A stretch of 64,000 nt of DNA, from NCBI RefSeq assembly GCF_023065955.2, contig NW_026622997.1, positions 6,992,001 through 7,056,000 on the forward strand, given 5' to 3'. Position 1 is the first letter of the stretch. Each line of letters begins with the position of its first letter. Below, piece after piece: positions 1 through 12,545 of the stretch. A program made the translations under genes and the position numbers. This DNA comes from Ursus arctos. Its lineage: Eukaryota; Chordata; Mammalia; Carnivora; Ursidae. The notes under the pieces are model-generated. The model saw nothing but the letters and a program-made list of their open reading frames with translations. It had not been told where the DNA came from and did no database searches.

Positions 1-3000
1 AACTGATGTGCCAATGCTAATATTTTAAAAAATTGATATATTGGTTTAAAAAAAATTTTAAAACAATGTTCTTCTGTAAGATTTGCCTACTTTAGACATG
101 ATTCTTTGAAACCAAGCAGTTGAAGGAAGTGGTGTTGCAATACTGCCCTTTTTATGAAAACTGCAGCAGTGAAAAGGTCACATAAAAAATCTGCATGATA
201 CTATCCCATTAAGAAAAAGCACACAGTCTAAATCTAATACTGCCAAAAAGGGACAAAAAGTATGAAAGAAAAAGTGTGCTGTCACCTGCAAAACATATTA
301 TATTCTGGTTAAAAGTTGTTTCCAAACAGCAGATGTCAGTCTAAAACAAATTATATTTATATCTAAATCTACAACAAATATATTTGATATTTTGATAACG
401 ATTTATAAAGAAATTGACATATAATTGTGATCAATTTGAACATCCTTGATTTTGGTTTTAAGAACTGTATGACTGCAAAAGTTCATCTTATAAAATTCCA
501 TTTAATTAATTAAATTGAAAGCCCACAAAATTAAAAAATTACCTTTAGAATCAAATTCAAATTTTGATTAATACAAAATTTTTAGTTCTTGTATTTATAC
601 AGCCCACAACTAAAAAAATAATCAGAGTAACACAGACCTATCTGTGTATACAAACTGAAGTTAACAAAACAGATTTTTTTTTAAAAACGAGAATATATAT
701 ACGGGGGTATCTTCTTTTTCTACTGATATGACAGAATATAACCATTTAATCATTAATAAGTAACAAGCAGCAGCCGGAATATGTTTTATGCTTCATTAAA
801 ACAACATTGAGGCCCATTACAGTGCACAGCAAATGGGGCTGGAAACCACCACACACCCTGGCAAACCACATTCCCTTCTAACCTCGTTTGCTTGAAGCAG
901 CTAGAGAGTGAATGGCAATATACTCTCAAGTAAGCCTTTATTAAGTATGAGAAATAAATTATATTAAGTGTTATTTTTTGAACCCAGAAATGAGGGGAAG
1001 GGTTGTTAAGATATCAAATTTACCAAAAAAATAATTATGTGAGAAATAAGTTGCTGTCACAAGAGAGACTTGCCAGACACTGCATTTGCGCAAGTTGTTA
1101 TACACACCTTTGGAATCAATTTTGTGACACAGAGATTAGTCTGTGGTACTAAATCGCATGAGAGTAGATCAGAAAAAAACTAAAGGGTACGGAAATGTTT
1201 TCTTGAACAACATTACCATTACATTAAAGGTATTAAGGAGCCCTTATTATGTTTATAACTAGTAAGATACTGACATGATTCGATAGTTCAGGACATGTTA
1301 CAAATTGCTTTTTTATAACTTGCCTCCATATCTCAGGTTTCTAATAAATACGATTTTACTTCATTAGATCCTCATGTCTGTGATTTTACCAAATTCAATT
1401 CTACAACTTGAAAATTACCTTGGAAATTTGTGGGAAGCCACAGACAGGTCCTCAGAAACAGACACATATTAAATATTAATTATAATGATGACTGTCATCT
1501 TTTATAGTGATTATGTCATTATTTAGGAATGCTAATTAAGACATAAAATGACTTCTTAATTGCAAACGCATTCTGAAGAAATATATATTTGCACTTGTGT
1601 GTTTAATAGCAAATCCAGCGTGGGGACCAGACCATAACGGACTGCAGTTCTATTTTCTAAAATGCTGACATTTGAGCAAATGTTCCCATGGAATGTTTGT
1701 CTGATTCGTGGACTGACATTTCCTCTTTGTAACTTGCTTAACTAAGAAGGAGACGTGCCGGCCAAACTCTACAGTACCCTCAGGCAGCAGGCCATTACTT
1801 GCCTCTGCAACTTGTGTACGGTTTCTCTTTTACTTCCCTCTTTCCCTACCGCCCCTTAGCCCTTAGCTGTCTCTTTATTTTGACATGCATATTATCTTAG
1901 CTGATTTCTATCATCTTACAGGAGTGGATGACATACCTTAAAAGATTAAGCCTCCCCACCTGGGATTTGTCCAGAAATTCAGTGTATTATAGCTTCTCAT
2001 AGCCTTCTTCATTCTCCTATATTCTTGTGTTATCAATAGTGGCTTTCTTTCTTATTTTATGTTTAAGTACAGGACACAGGCAGCTACGTTGATAGAAGTC
2101 AGTTTATACTGTCATTCATCTTTCACTATAAGAACAAGGTTGACTTCGGCTGTCTGTAACACTTTGCTGCCATCTATGTGTAGAAAAGAGCACAACACTC
2201 TTCCATGCACCAGAAACCTTTTTCCAAAAAGAATCATGGCTCTAATCTAGACAGATGACAAGTGAAGCTTCAGGAATAATTTGCCTCCCCACAAAAATGC
2301 CAAAGCTTACCAGGAATTTCTATAAACAACTTTCTAACACGGAAAGAGTAGTGAGGATGCATTATTTAACATAAACTAAAGCCAACAGTTTTTTTTCATT
2401 ATTGCTGTTGATAAATTTTAGCTAATATGGCAACTTCTACAGCGTTATGTTTGGAAAAGAAACAGTGACAAGAAAAGGTGAAGTTTTAAGTCACTTAAAT
2501 AATTACAATAAAATGAATTAATTTTTGCAAAAGTGTAATCTAAACAATATTGCCAAACAATAGAATGAAAAAAATCATTTAGCTGAAATAATTTCATATT
2601 TAATACAAAGCAAATGTAAAGTGATCAAATAAAAAAGTATTTATCCACATTATTTAAACTACCAATAACTCAAATACTGTGATCTAATAATTAACTACTC
2701 TCTGCCAAACACTCAAATATTCTTTTCTAGAGAAGAAAGAAAAATACATTGGAACCCCGAAGAGCCTCTCCACCTCCACCTCAGTAGTGCCTATGTTGGT
2801 TCTGAATTGTCCTGACAAATGTCAGTTCAAAAAAACAAACAAAATCACTCCAGTGCGAGCCATATGGGAAACGTAAACAAAACAAACAAAACTCTCCTCT
2901 TCTAAACCATTTAACAATCCACACAGTTAAGGTAAAAATTGATATTTTCAATCAGGACTAATGATATGTGTTAATAGTCCTAAAGAATGTTCCTTAAATG

Positions 3001-5850
3001 TTTGTCAACACTATTGATTTCTAAAAGACATTTTACTGTTAAAAAAAAAAAAACTGGTACAAATATGTAAGCATATGGGGGTGGGAGTAGAAAGGAGACT
3101 CAGGAAAATGTTTTACCCTGATTTACCAAACAGAATGAAAAGCTGACCCTCACTGCCTCACCTCTGCCAGTCTGCCATTTACAATGACTGCATAACTGCT
3201 ATCAACACAATTATTTGTCATCTGGAGAACACTTCATTTTAATCATCAACACTAGAATCATAGAGAAGTTGAGCTCATCGTTTAAAATTCAACATTTTTA
3301 AAGGAATTTTTGGTCTAAGTTACTCTATTACAAACTTAACAGAGTTTAGCAAGCCAAATCAAGCCTTTGTGCATATTTACCTGCAAACAAAGCAAATTTA
3401 AACTCTTCATGGATGATTTTTATTAATATTCATAAACAATGTACATATTATGTGAATGTTACTAAAGAGAGTAATATAATGAAGCCTACTAATCTTTCAC
3501 ATTAGACATTTTTTTTTAATGGAGATCTAAATTATGGCTATGTTCTTACAATTTATTTCTCTTTGGCACTGGTAAGGTATTCAATACTTAATAACTTAAG
3601 TAGAAATTAACAAAACAGATTTTATGCATTAAACTTTTTGAAATAGAAAATATTTCATTTTATTTTACTATACTAATTTTAAGGACCTAACTTTAACAAA
3701 GAGAAATTTATAAACTCCACTTGTATTAAAAGAATACAGTAGGAATCATATTTGATACCAAGCCATATGAGGTGTTTAAAAGAGCAGTTAAGTTTAAATT
3801 CTTAAATTTACACACAAGTGTTTTGTGGGGTTTTTCTTTCTTTTTTTTGGAAGGGGACTACAGATACATCTAACTGTGATACAAAACAGAGCATAATCTT
3901 TGTCTACATCTTAATTTACACAAACTACATATTCTAATCTAATTGGGAATCCAAAAAGTTTTCATCATTAAAAATCCAAACAAAATGTTTCACTCATAGA
4001 ACCTACACTGTTTACTATTTTTATAATAGTATTTATAAATACATCTAGATATTGATATTAAGATTTAGCTATTTGCATTAATTTTCGTTTAATTGTTGCA
4101 AAGCTAAAATAATACTTAAGATTTTATTTAATAATAAGTGGATTAAGAGTGCAAAACCCAACAAACATACCTTTGTGTGGTCCACTAATTATAAGCAAAA
4201 TTCCAAACGTTATTAGCTGTTATCAAAATTACAATACCACCTAGATCTAATAAAACAGAACAATCTGTTTGAACAGGGAGAGGAGAACTTTCATAGAGTG
4301 TTCTCTCTCATATAAATTCTTAATGGACTATAAAGGACTTTTTAAGTGGTTTTAGATTTGAATTCAATTGCTCAAATCCGTAACAGGCTTCCAAAAAGAA
4401 TTTGAGCCAGATGACACACAGGGAGCCACAAACATTATAAAGTCCTGCTCTACCCTCATGAATGTAAGATAAAAAATGCTAAACTTCTTTCTAAGAACCA
4501 ATAGGAACTGATGAGCCATATTTACATTAGTGGAGTTAATGCACTGTAAGGATAAACATTAAATTATAAAATGAAAAGCTTTTGTACTACAATTTCCTTG
4601 TAACAAACTAAAGTTGTTACCAAATTTATTAAAAATCATGGGGACTGTGCCCACGCGGGTGATGAACCACAGAATCAATCAGAAAGAAATGGAGGCTTAC
4701 AGAACAAAAACAAGCAAAACCACAACTTCACTTGACTGCAGAGGTTTCTATCACCCAAGCTATCCATCTACAGAGAGTAAAAGCATCCACTAGTTGCTCC
4801 ATTCATCTTGCTCACTTCGCACATTAAGAGAGCTAATTTTTCCAGAGACAGAAACACTGTAGTATGCACGGATATTAGATCTAATTGTAAACACACCTTA
4901 TTAATACTCAGATTCTCAATGTTGCACTCACTGCTCTTTACCAAGTAAAACCTTCTGCCCATAAGCTACCTCCATAATTTCAATATTAATAACTTGCTAA
5001 CAACTAGGGTGATTTTATGCTGCTCTGAGCACATACAAGAATTATATATAAAAGAAGAATTATATATGAAAATATAAGAACTAATTTAAGCCTCATAAAA
5101 TATATAAGATTATGTCAATTTATTTATCTGCTAACAAAAGAAATTCTCTTCAGTGACCAAACAAGGAGTTATAATTTGTGTATACTAATACATGGACAAA
5201 AATATATCTGCAGTATTAAAAAGGAAATATTTACTTTTAAATCTTAGAAAATAGGTTAATTGATAATATAATAGTCAAATAACTGACTTGGCAATTTATT
5301 TTTTTAAAAAGTACCCAAATAGGAACAAATTATTCATTTTGGTTATCAAGCTATTGATTCTTCTGATTCTATAAGTAGCAAATATTATTAGCTTCCTATA
5401 GCTTTCAGGGAAACTTACTTACACACGAGCACAGTATAGGCACTATAAAAAAATTTTCATTGAACTATAATAGCCAAAAAGATCGTAATTATTTCTGATG
5501 ACTTAGTACTGTAGATTTCTATTTTCCTTCTATACTAATTTTATTTTAGTATTACTTACGTGCTAACATTTCACCTCGCACTGCTGTATTTAGGGATCTT
5601 CTTCGCTATGCAAACACTACTCATATGGTAATAATTACAACCAGTTTCCTCCACCAAGGAAAAAACAATGCTTTTAACTCAAACCTATTGCATCAAAACT
5701 TTGTTCCACTGTAATAAGTGGTGGGAATAAGAAGAGAGGTGAAACTTCAAACATCAGAACCTTATGTTCTCTTCCCCTGATATTTTAGTGACACCTTCCC
5801 TACCTCAGTCTTCTTAGATTAGCTGTATGACAAGAAAACCAAGTGGCGTC
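1..5850. other. AT-rich intronic stretch, no recognised repeat
   Basis: About 5.8 kb without a SINE, L1, LTR, MIR or coding similarity that I can recognise. It has short A/T runs (for example near 3040 and 3840) and two ORFs of about 64 codons with no family features. Its lack of young insertions stands out against the rest of the window. Confidence 0.6.
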
Positions 5851-5854
5851 AGTC

Positions 5855-5985
5855 CTGGGTTCCAGCCTAGACAGTCGGCTCTGCTGCTCATCAAATGGAA
5901 GCCCCAAGCCAATTCTGTAAAATAAGGGCTTGAGCTGGCTCATCGCCAAGATCTCTTCCACCTCAAAATACTATGGCCCATTTCA
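5855..5985 (+). repeat. MIR-like SINE fragment
   Basis: The order is a TCCAGCCT-like part, then AAAATAAGGGCTTGAGCTGG, then a CTTCCACCTCAAAATACTATG ending, which resembles the 3' half of an ancient mammalian MIR. It is strongly diverged. Confidence 0.45.
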
Positions 5986-5989
5986 TAAA

Positions 5990-8519
5990 AATCAAAGGGC
6001 CCAAAACATCACTTTCCCCTTTATAATATGGCATAACAAGCTAACATTTCAGTGGCAGGAACTACAGGCATCTGAGTGAGGAAAACAGCCTTACATATGA
6101 TTTCAAACAGCCGATGTGGCAAAGGGCAGGCCTCTATCACAGGCAGATGAAACAATGAATAGTATGTAGATTTCCTGTGTTACCTTACTGGACTCGTTTC
6201 TCTGATTAATTTGCCTCATGTCAGCCTAAATTATGATGGAGAGCACACTGGGAATGGAGGTAGGGGAGCAGAGTAGCCAATTTGCATTTCCTGGCCTCCC
6301 TCCCTTGTTCCTACATTTATTTGGTGGCCCCTCAGGATGGACTGTGCTACCATTCCCAGAAGTTACTATTGTAAACAGCATGGTCAGGAGGGCCTTGCTG
6401 AGAAGCTGGCATTTGAGTAAGGGTTGAGAGTAGTTAAGGGAATGAGCAGGTGGGTATCTAGGAAAGAGTATCACAATCAAAAGCAAGCTCAAAGGCCCAT
6501 AGAGAGAAGCATGTCATAAGGATCCACAACCTAAGGTAGGTGCTCATTTTATAGATGAGTAAATGGAGGCTTAAAAATGCCGGGCACTCTGCCAAAGTCA
6601 CATACCTAACACGTACCATGGCCATGGTCTAAAGCAAGGGAAAACACGAAAGCCCAAGGTCTAGGGTAGGCCTGGATCTAAAGTTTTAGAATATGTCCTG
6701 GGAATTCTATCTGCACCCCTGATTTGAGAACTCTTGCCTATAACACAGTGTCTCATGAAAACCTCCTCCCTTCTGCCCCATGACAGTCATCTACCTTCAT
6801 AAGCCAAAATGGCATAAAACAAAGAAACAATTACCATGAATTTATATGAAATTTTTGAGCATTCCCAGACCCCAAAAATAACTTCTCTTAGGCTTTCCTG
6901 ATACCTTGGACACATTCTGCTTAACAGATGCACAAAAGTAGAGATAAAGCATAGATGCTCACAATCCTTTTTCAAAGCTATGTTGCCTTGATGCTGAGAT
7001 GCTGAATGCAGCTCCTGGGGAAGAAGCATGATAGCATGATGCGGCCACTCCTGCTGTTTGGGGTGCATGCTGCTTCACTGCAAAACAAGCACTGAACACT
7101 ATTTGTGCTGTCCACCTATTTTCATAAAAGTGAAAATTTTCCTCAGATTTCTTTTGATTAGTGATAACAGGTACTAATACAGGTCTTTCATAAAAAAGAG
7201 TGGTATAATGGGACCTTACAAAAAGTGGGGATTGGGGGTGGGGATACTTGTTCTAATACTAACAGTAGTTTGCATCTGTGAGCCTCCTGCATTGTGCTGG
7301 CATTGGACCTGATAAAAGGCAGCACCAGAAGAGGCACGGAACACCTTAGTCCACACAATTTGATCTAATGAAATCTAACACACAATTGTGGGAGACATGG
7401 AGCTCAACCCTCACCCACATTTAAGGATGTTCTCACAGTTCCCTCCTAATAGCAATAGTTATGCCCCCTGCCTATTCCTCATTTTCCTGCTGTACTCACA
7501 ACTCCTTGTCGGCCTCCCTAAGATCCTCGCCCCCCCACCCAAAAAAAGGAGTGAATGATCAAGGATACAGAAGAACAGTGCTCTCTGCTATTTGTTCTGG
7601 GTTTTTAATAGGTCACCCCTTACCCTTGCTACGATTACACAGCAAAGGGCCACACTGTTGCAATTTTATTTTGTTCTATAACTGGGTTAGTCAGGCAGTA
7701 ACCAGATGTTCAACCTAGGCACCTGCCCTTTCCTACCATAATGCAATTCTCCAATGCATTTAGTCACCTGTACCCCTCCCCTCAATGAGAGAAGCCACAA
7801 GAGGTTTAGGTTTCCTGGAGATAAATATGGGGTCAGCTCTCCAGCTATAAATTTCAATTCCCAGAATCAGCTAAGAAAAAGCCACGAGAGATGACAGTCT
7901 TTACTTCAGGTAATTAAATTGTTCAGTCCCCTTCCCAGGGGCCATTTGTCTAATTTCCATGCCTTTTTTTAATTCCCAGCTTCATTCCCTGGCCTGGTTT
8001 TTCTCTCATCGCTCCCTGATTCTAACTTGGTGCCCGGCCATTAGACTAGCCACTTGGTTCACAATCAACTCTGCTTCTTGCCTAGCTTCCTGGGCTGGAA
8101 GTCCCACAATAAGGACAATTTAGATTCAGCCCTTTTATGCTTCCATGTCGACAATCTGCTGATTGGTCCCACACAACCAGACAAGGAAATCTCACTCCCA
8201 CTCCTACTCCCACTCACTCAGTCATGCCCCAGTTTACCCTCTGAGCATGCAGGCCTCCCAGCTGTCAAGAAACAAAATTAAATAAATAGCTTACAGAGAA
8301 TTAAAAATGAAAATAATAAAGGTCATTAAAGGGTTAGAAAATTAATGAAAAGTATGGTGTTATTCAACTTGAGTAAGATAAAATTAAAGATAAAGAATTT
8401 TCTTGAATAAGAAAATTAAAGACTTACTAACCGCCTTCAACACTGAAAATCCTTCTCAAAACTGAAAAGAGAAAAAACTTTCTATCTCTATTGACGTCAC
8501 AAGGAAAAAAAATAAGCTT
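5990..8519. other. Intronic stretch with one MIR piece, otherwise unassigned
   Basis: Apart from the MIR fragment near 6.53-6.62 kb I recognise nothing. ORFs at 6226-6492, 6787-7068, 7461-7718 and 8054-8281 are 75-93 codons long and of low information, with no domain signs. A full palindromic TGACGTCA sits at 8492-8499, just before the SINE. Confidence 0.5.
6530..6620 (-). repeat. MIR fragment, antisense
   Basis: Matches the antisense MIR core pattern: CATTTTATAGATGAG, then GGAGGCTTAAAAA, then CCAAAGTCACATACC. Confidence 0.6.
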
Positions 8520-8534
8520 AAGAAGAAACATAGG

Positions 8535-8736
8535 GGGGCACCTGGGTGGCACAGCGGTTAAGCATCTGCCTTCGGCTCAGGGCGTGATCCCGGCGTTGTG
8601 GGATCGAGCCCCACATCAGGCTCCTCCGCTATGAGCCTGCTTCTTCCTCTCCCACTCCCCCTGCCTGTGTTCCCTCTCTTGCTGGCTGTCTCTATCTCTA
8701 TCGAATAAATAAATAAAATCTTTAAAAAAAAAAAAA
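8535..8736 (+). mobile_element. Can-SINE (tRNA-Lys SINE, ursid type), young
   Basis: Full-length copy: a GGCACCTGGGTGGCACAGCG head, the GGATCGAGCCCC pol III B-box region, a CT-rich body, AATAAATAAATAAAATCTTT and poly(A). It is flanked by a perfect 15-bp target duplication AAGAAGAAACATAGG at 8520-8534 and 8737-8751. It is antisense to GMDS. The perfect duplication suggests a recent insertion. Confidence 0.97.
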
Positions 8737-8751
8737 AAGAAGAAACATAGG

Positions 8752-10396
8752 TATGTGGGGAAAGAAAAACTTAAGGTGGGCTATTTACAATTACAATTAT
8801 AATCACTTTCTTGAATGGTCTTTAAAATAAATTATAGAATACAAACATCTGAGTTCCAATCTTGGATTGGCCAGCAATTAGATGTGTGACTTTGAGAAGA
8901 TAATTTCATTTATAAAATGAAAATCACATGAAGTCATTTCTGAAGTTCCTTTTAGCTGTAACTTTCTATGACTGCATAATTTTCATTTCTTTGGAAAAAA
9001 AAATAAAGGCAATTCCAACATAACACTGTGAGACAAAAGGGAGTAATTCCAGACTAGATTTACTGTAGAAAGATTTCATCTAACATTATGGTTTCAAGAG
9101 TGACATGAGTGTACCGAAGAAGCTTGAGGAATGGTAGAAAAATCCAAAATCATGACAGTAATGAACACTAAACAGATAAGAAATTGAAGACAGAAAGTAT
9201 TGAAAAACTATTATTTACACAGTTAAAAAAAAAAACAATAAAGCAGGCTCTTGAAACATTTTCCCCATCAAAATGGGCAGGACTAAATATTGGATAATTT
9301 GTTCCTACTTGGATGATGTCATCATGCTAGGTTTAAATACTTTTAATAACTAGTACATTTCCGTCATCCCTCACTTTCTCCCACATAAGATCAAATCAGC
9401 CTCTCAATGACCCACACTTCATGAGTCATAATTTTTCTGTTTATGATTCAGAAAAATGTCTTCAGTCAGTATTTCCCAGACTGGTGTGGGTTTACTCCAA
9501 GAACCAATTTCATCTTCATTGGTTTCCTACAGGAAACCAGACTAACTTCCTATTATTTTATTTTCCTTACTTTTAGCATACCATAGCCCACAGCAAATTA
9601 ACTGGAAGTGAGAGTGATAGAAGACTTTATCCTGCACAAAGAGAAGCCAACATAAACAATGCCCAGTCTAGAAGTCACGGATTCAAAATTAAATATAAAA
9701 TGTGCTAATATTAGAACCTTCCTTCAAAAAAGCTCCAAACCAAATAATAAAAATGTATTTTAATTAACCTTACTGCAAATATTCCACTGTCAGAAAGAAC
9801 TTTTGCTTAAGAACTATTGTCTAAGAATACAATATATCCTACAAAGCTGATTAACACTGAGAAATCAGTTATAATAATATATGTATATATGTATGTATAC
9901 TCGTATGTATTTTCCATCCTAACCCCCTAACAAGCTGCTAGGAGAACAGGCAGATAACTGAAGCCCAATACACAGAGCCTTGAAGTGGTGGGGGAACAGA
10001 GCAACAACCCCCTAGCAACATCCAGTCTGTCATCCCCAGCTGCCATCACTCCAGCCCCTGCCCCACACCCACTCTCTCTATGATTAAGAATCAATCTGGA
10101 TCTAAATCACAGCAGAAATAGTGACATGGAACGTGGATTTTTAAAAAACATTATCTCAGTGGTTTGTACTCATACTATTCCTCTAAAATACTACTATTTC
10201 TCATGGACTACACAGAAAAAGATTTGTGAATGTGAAGAATTTTGGTATAAACATGTATTAGATTCTCCTTAGACTCTTTCCATTCTCATCACTCCTGATA
10301 ACAGGTATAGTTTAAGGCTTTAAAAGTTCACAAGGTCACTAACTGGCAAGGAGCAGGATAATTTGATATCAAATTCAAAAGTTGATACGTTAAAAC
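8752..10396. other. Intronic stretch, one MIR, otherwise unassigned
   Basis: AT-rich sequence holding a MIR fragment near 8.84-8.98 kb and a short TATG/TATA simple repeat near 9880-9912. No coding similarity was noticed. Confidence 0.5.
8840..8975 (+). repeat. MIR fragment
   Basis: Sense MIR pattern: GAGTTCCAATCTTGG, GTGTGACTTTGAGAAG, CATTTATAAAATGAAAAT and a TTTTAGCTGTAACTTTCTATG end. Confidence 0.65.
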
Positions 10397-10863
10397 AAGG
10401 CCTAAGAACAAGAAACAACAATTGCTGGAGAGGATGTGGAGAAAGGGGATCCCTCCTACATTGTTGGTGGGAATGCAAGTTGGTACAGCCACTCTGGAAA
10501 ACAGTGTGGAGGTCCCTTAAAAAGTTAAAAATTGAGCTACCCTATGACCCAGCCATTGCACTACTGGGTATTTACCCCAAAGATACAGACGTAGTGAAGA
10601 GAAGGGCCATATGCACCCCAATGTTCATAGCAGCATTGTCCACAATAGCTAAATCGTGGAAGGAGCCGAGATGCCCTTCAACAGATGACTGGATTAAGAA
10701 GTTGTGGTCCATATATACAATGGAATATTACTCAGCTATCAGAAAGAACGATTTCTCAACATTTGCTGCAACATGGACGGCACTGGAGGAGATAATGCTA
10801 AGTGAAATAAGTCAAGCAGAGAAAGACAATTATCATATGATTTCTCTCATCTATGGAACATAA
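10363..10863 (+). pseudogene. L1 ORF2p C-terminal fragment
   Basis: An open frame of 166 codons. Its first ~20 residues are host flank. The rest is the C-terminal domain of the L1 ORF2 protein, including the cysteine/histidine cluster ([18 protein letters not shown]), the [15 protein letters not shown] segment, CTPMFIAAL and the IYTMEYYSAIRKND motif, ending in LIYGT and TAA. The frame is intact to the natural stop, which points to a fairly young copy. It lacks the endonuclease and reverse transcriptase domains (a complete ORF2p is about 1270 residues) and has no start of its own, so it is a truncated non-functional remnant. No promoter is visible. Confidence 0.93.
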
Positions 10864-11147
10864 GAACTAGGAAGATCGGTAGGGGAAGAAAGGGATAAAG
10901 AAAGGGGGGGTAATCAGAAGGGGGAATAAAGCATGAGAGAGTATGGACTCTGAGAAACAAACTGAGGGCTTCAGAGGGGAGGGGGAGGGGGGAATGGGAT
11001 AGGCTGGTGATGGGTAGTAAGGAGGGCACGTATTGCATGGTGCACTGGGTGTTATACGCAACTAATGAATCATCGAACTTTACATCAGAAACCAGGGATG
11101 TACTGTATGGTGACTAACATAATATAATAAAAATAAGATTTTAAAAA
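10412..11147 (+). mobile_element. LINE-1 (carnivore type), 5'-truncated, 3' end
   Basis: Contains the last ~150 codons of ORF2 and the 3' UTR, followed by an A-rich tail. The 3' UTR holds the G-rich block near 10.87-10.99 kb and the segment reading GTGCACTGGGTGTTATACGC that is typical of carnivore L1. Imperfect 15-bp flanking repeats (10397-10411 AAGGCCTAAGAACAA, 11148-11162 AAGGTCTAAGAAGAA) fit an old target duplication. ORF1, the endonuclease and the reverse transcriptase are absent, so it cannot move on its own. Confidence 0.93.
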
Positions 11148-11218
11148 AAGGTCTAAGAAGAATGCATTTAAGGCACATATTAAATATGGATAAACCAAGG
11201 AACTTGAAATATTAGAGC

Positions 11219-11362
11219 AATGGTTCTCAAAGTGAAATTCCCAGACCAGAGTCAGCATTACCTGAACACGTCCTAAAAATGGAAGTTCTCATCCCACTCT
11301 AGACCTAATGAATCAGAAATTCTGGGGAAGGGCTCTGTAACCTGCAGCTGATGCTAAAGTAA
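11219..11362 (+). repeat. hAT MER5-like DNA transposon fragment
   Basis: Begins ATGGTTCTCAAAGTG, has ATGAATCAGAAATTCTGGGG in the middle and ends near CAGCTGATGCT, the pattern of non-autonomous MER5-type hAT elements. Confidence 0.7.
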
Positions 11363-11369
11363 CCCTTAT

Positions 11370-12545
11370 CTATCATATTCTCTTTCTTCCTTCTTACACC
11401 AGGAAATTTTTAGAAAAGAATCCACTCAATTTGTATTTCCCTCATAACCCCTCAACTTCTAAACCCTCTGCGCCTGGCTAACTCGTCTATCATATGCTAA
11501 AATGCTCTTTTTAGAAGTATCTAGCACTGCTGATATTCCCTCCTGCTTGAAATGGCCTGATTTTCTACTTCTGTGACACAATTCCACTCTCCTGCTTGTC
11601 CATCTCCTACTTTCCTGTCATCAGTGACTACTCTTACTCCTCCCACTCTAAATGCACTCATGTCCCCTGGGTGCAAGCTTCAGTTCTCTACTCCTCTTTC
11701 TCTGTTTGCCTCCTTGCTATCTCAAGAATTCCCTGAGCTGACCAAATCTCTCCTAAACCTTCCAACATATTTTAAACTACCTTTATGACCTGCTTCACCT
11801 GAATGCACTTCAAGTACGACCAGTAGAACATATCCAAGAGGGAATTTTTCATTTATCCAGCCTGACTCCAACCAGTCCCTCCTTGAATGTCTGCTTTTAC
11901 TATTGGTACCATTAGTTGCCTGGTTCCCTGGACACTGCATTGCTTTCCCTCTTCCCTGGCTCCCATATCTTATCAGCAGAGAGGTCAGCCCTACCAGGCA
12001 TCCCATGTCATCCACCCCATTCCCACCATCTTCAAACAGTTTCCTATATGTCTTCTGAGCCCTACCACTAGACTTACCTGTAAAACTCATCTCTAAATCT
12101 GTTTTCCCCATATTCAAAAATATGCAAAGGCTGTCCAAAGGTAGCCCAACTTCCTACACAGCCTTACATCACATTTCTCTTCAACAATTTTTTTGCTTAG
12201 CTAATCTAGAATGCTTATCATGTTACAGACATACTCCAAGTTTTCTCACTTCTGACTCTGGGCCTTACATCACTACCTCCATTTCAACTACCAGTTCCCA
12301 CTATGTCTGCAAATTTCTTTAATAAACCTCCTCCCTGATACCATAATAATCCTCTCAGACTGAAGTTCTCTCTCACCCCTCTCTAAAGACTCAAATATAT
12401 TAGCATCAGCCTCTGTCACTTGCCACAAATCACAAATCTACACCAGTTTAGAACCTCCACAACAGAAGTGGGTTTTATACATCTTTGTGTCCTCCATTCC
12501 ACCACACATGCAAATATTTGTTGAAGGGCTAAATGATCTTACAAG
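11370..12545 (+). repeat. LINE-2-like fragment
   Basis: A long CT-rich stretch with short L2-like phrases (CCCTGAGCTGACC, CTGGACACTGCATTGC, CACCATCTTC) and an end resembling the L2 3' terminus (AATATTTGTTGAAGGGCTAAATG near 12.51 kb). Frames here on both strands (for example 11722-12138 minus) show no gene features and are probably chance. Confidence 0.5.

Noticed and set aside
11722..12138. 138-codon minus-strand ORF as a possible gene
   Set aside because: It is antisense to CT-rich L2-like sequence, has no domain or start context, and overlaps other frames of similar size.
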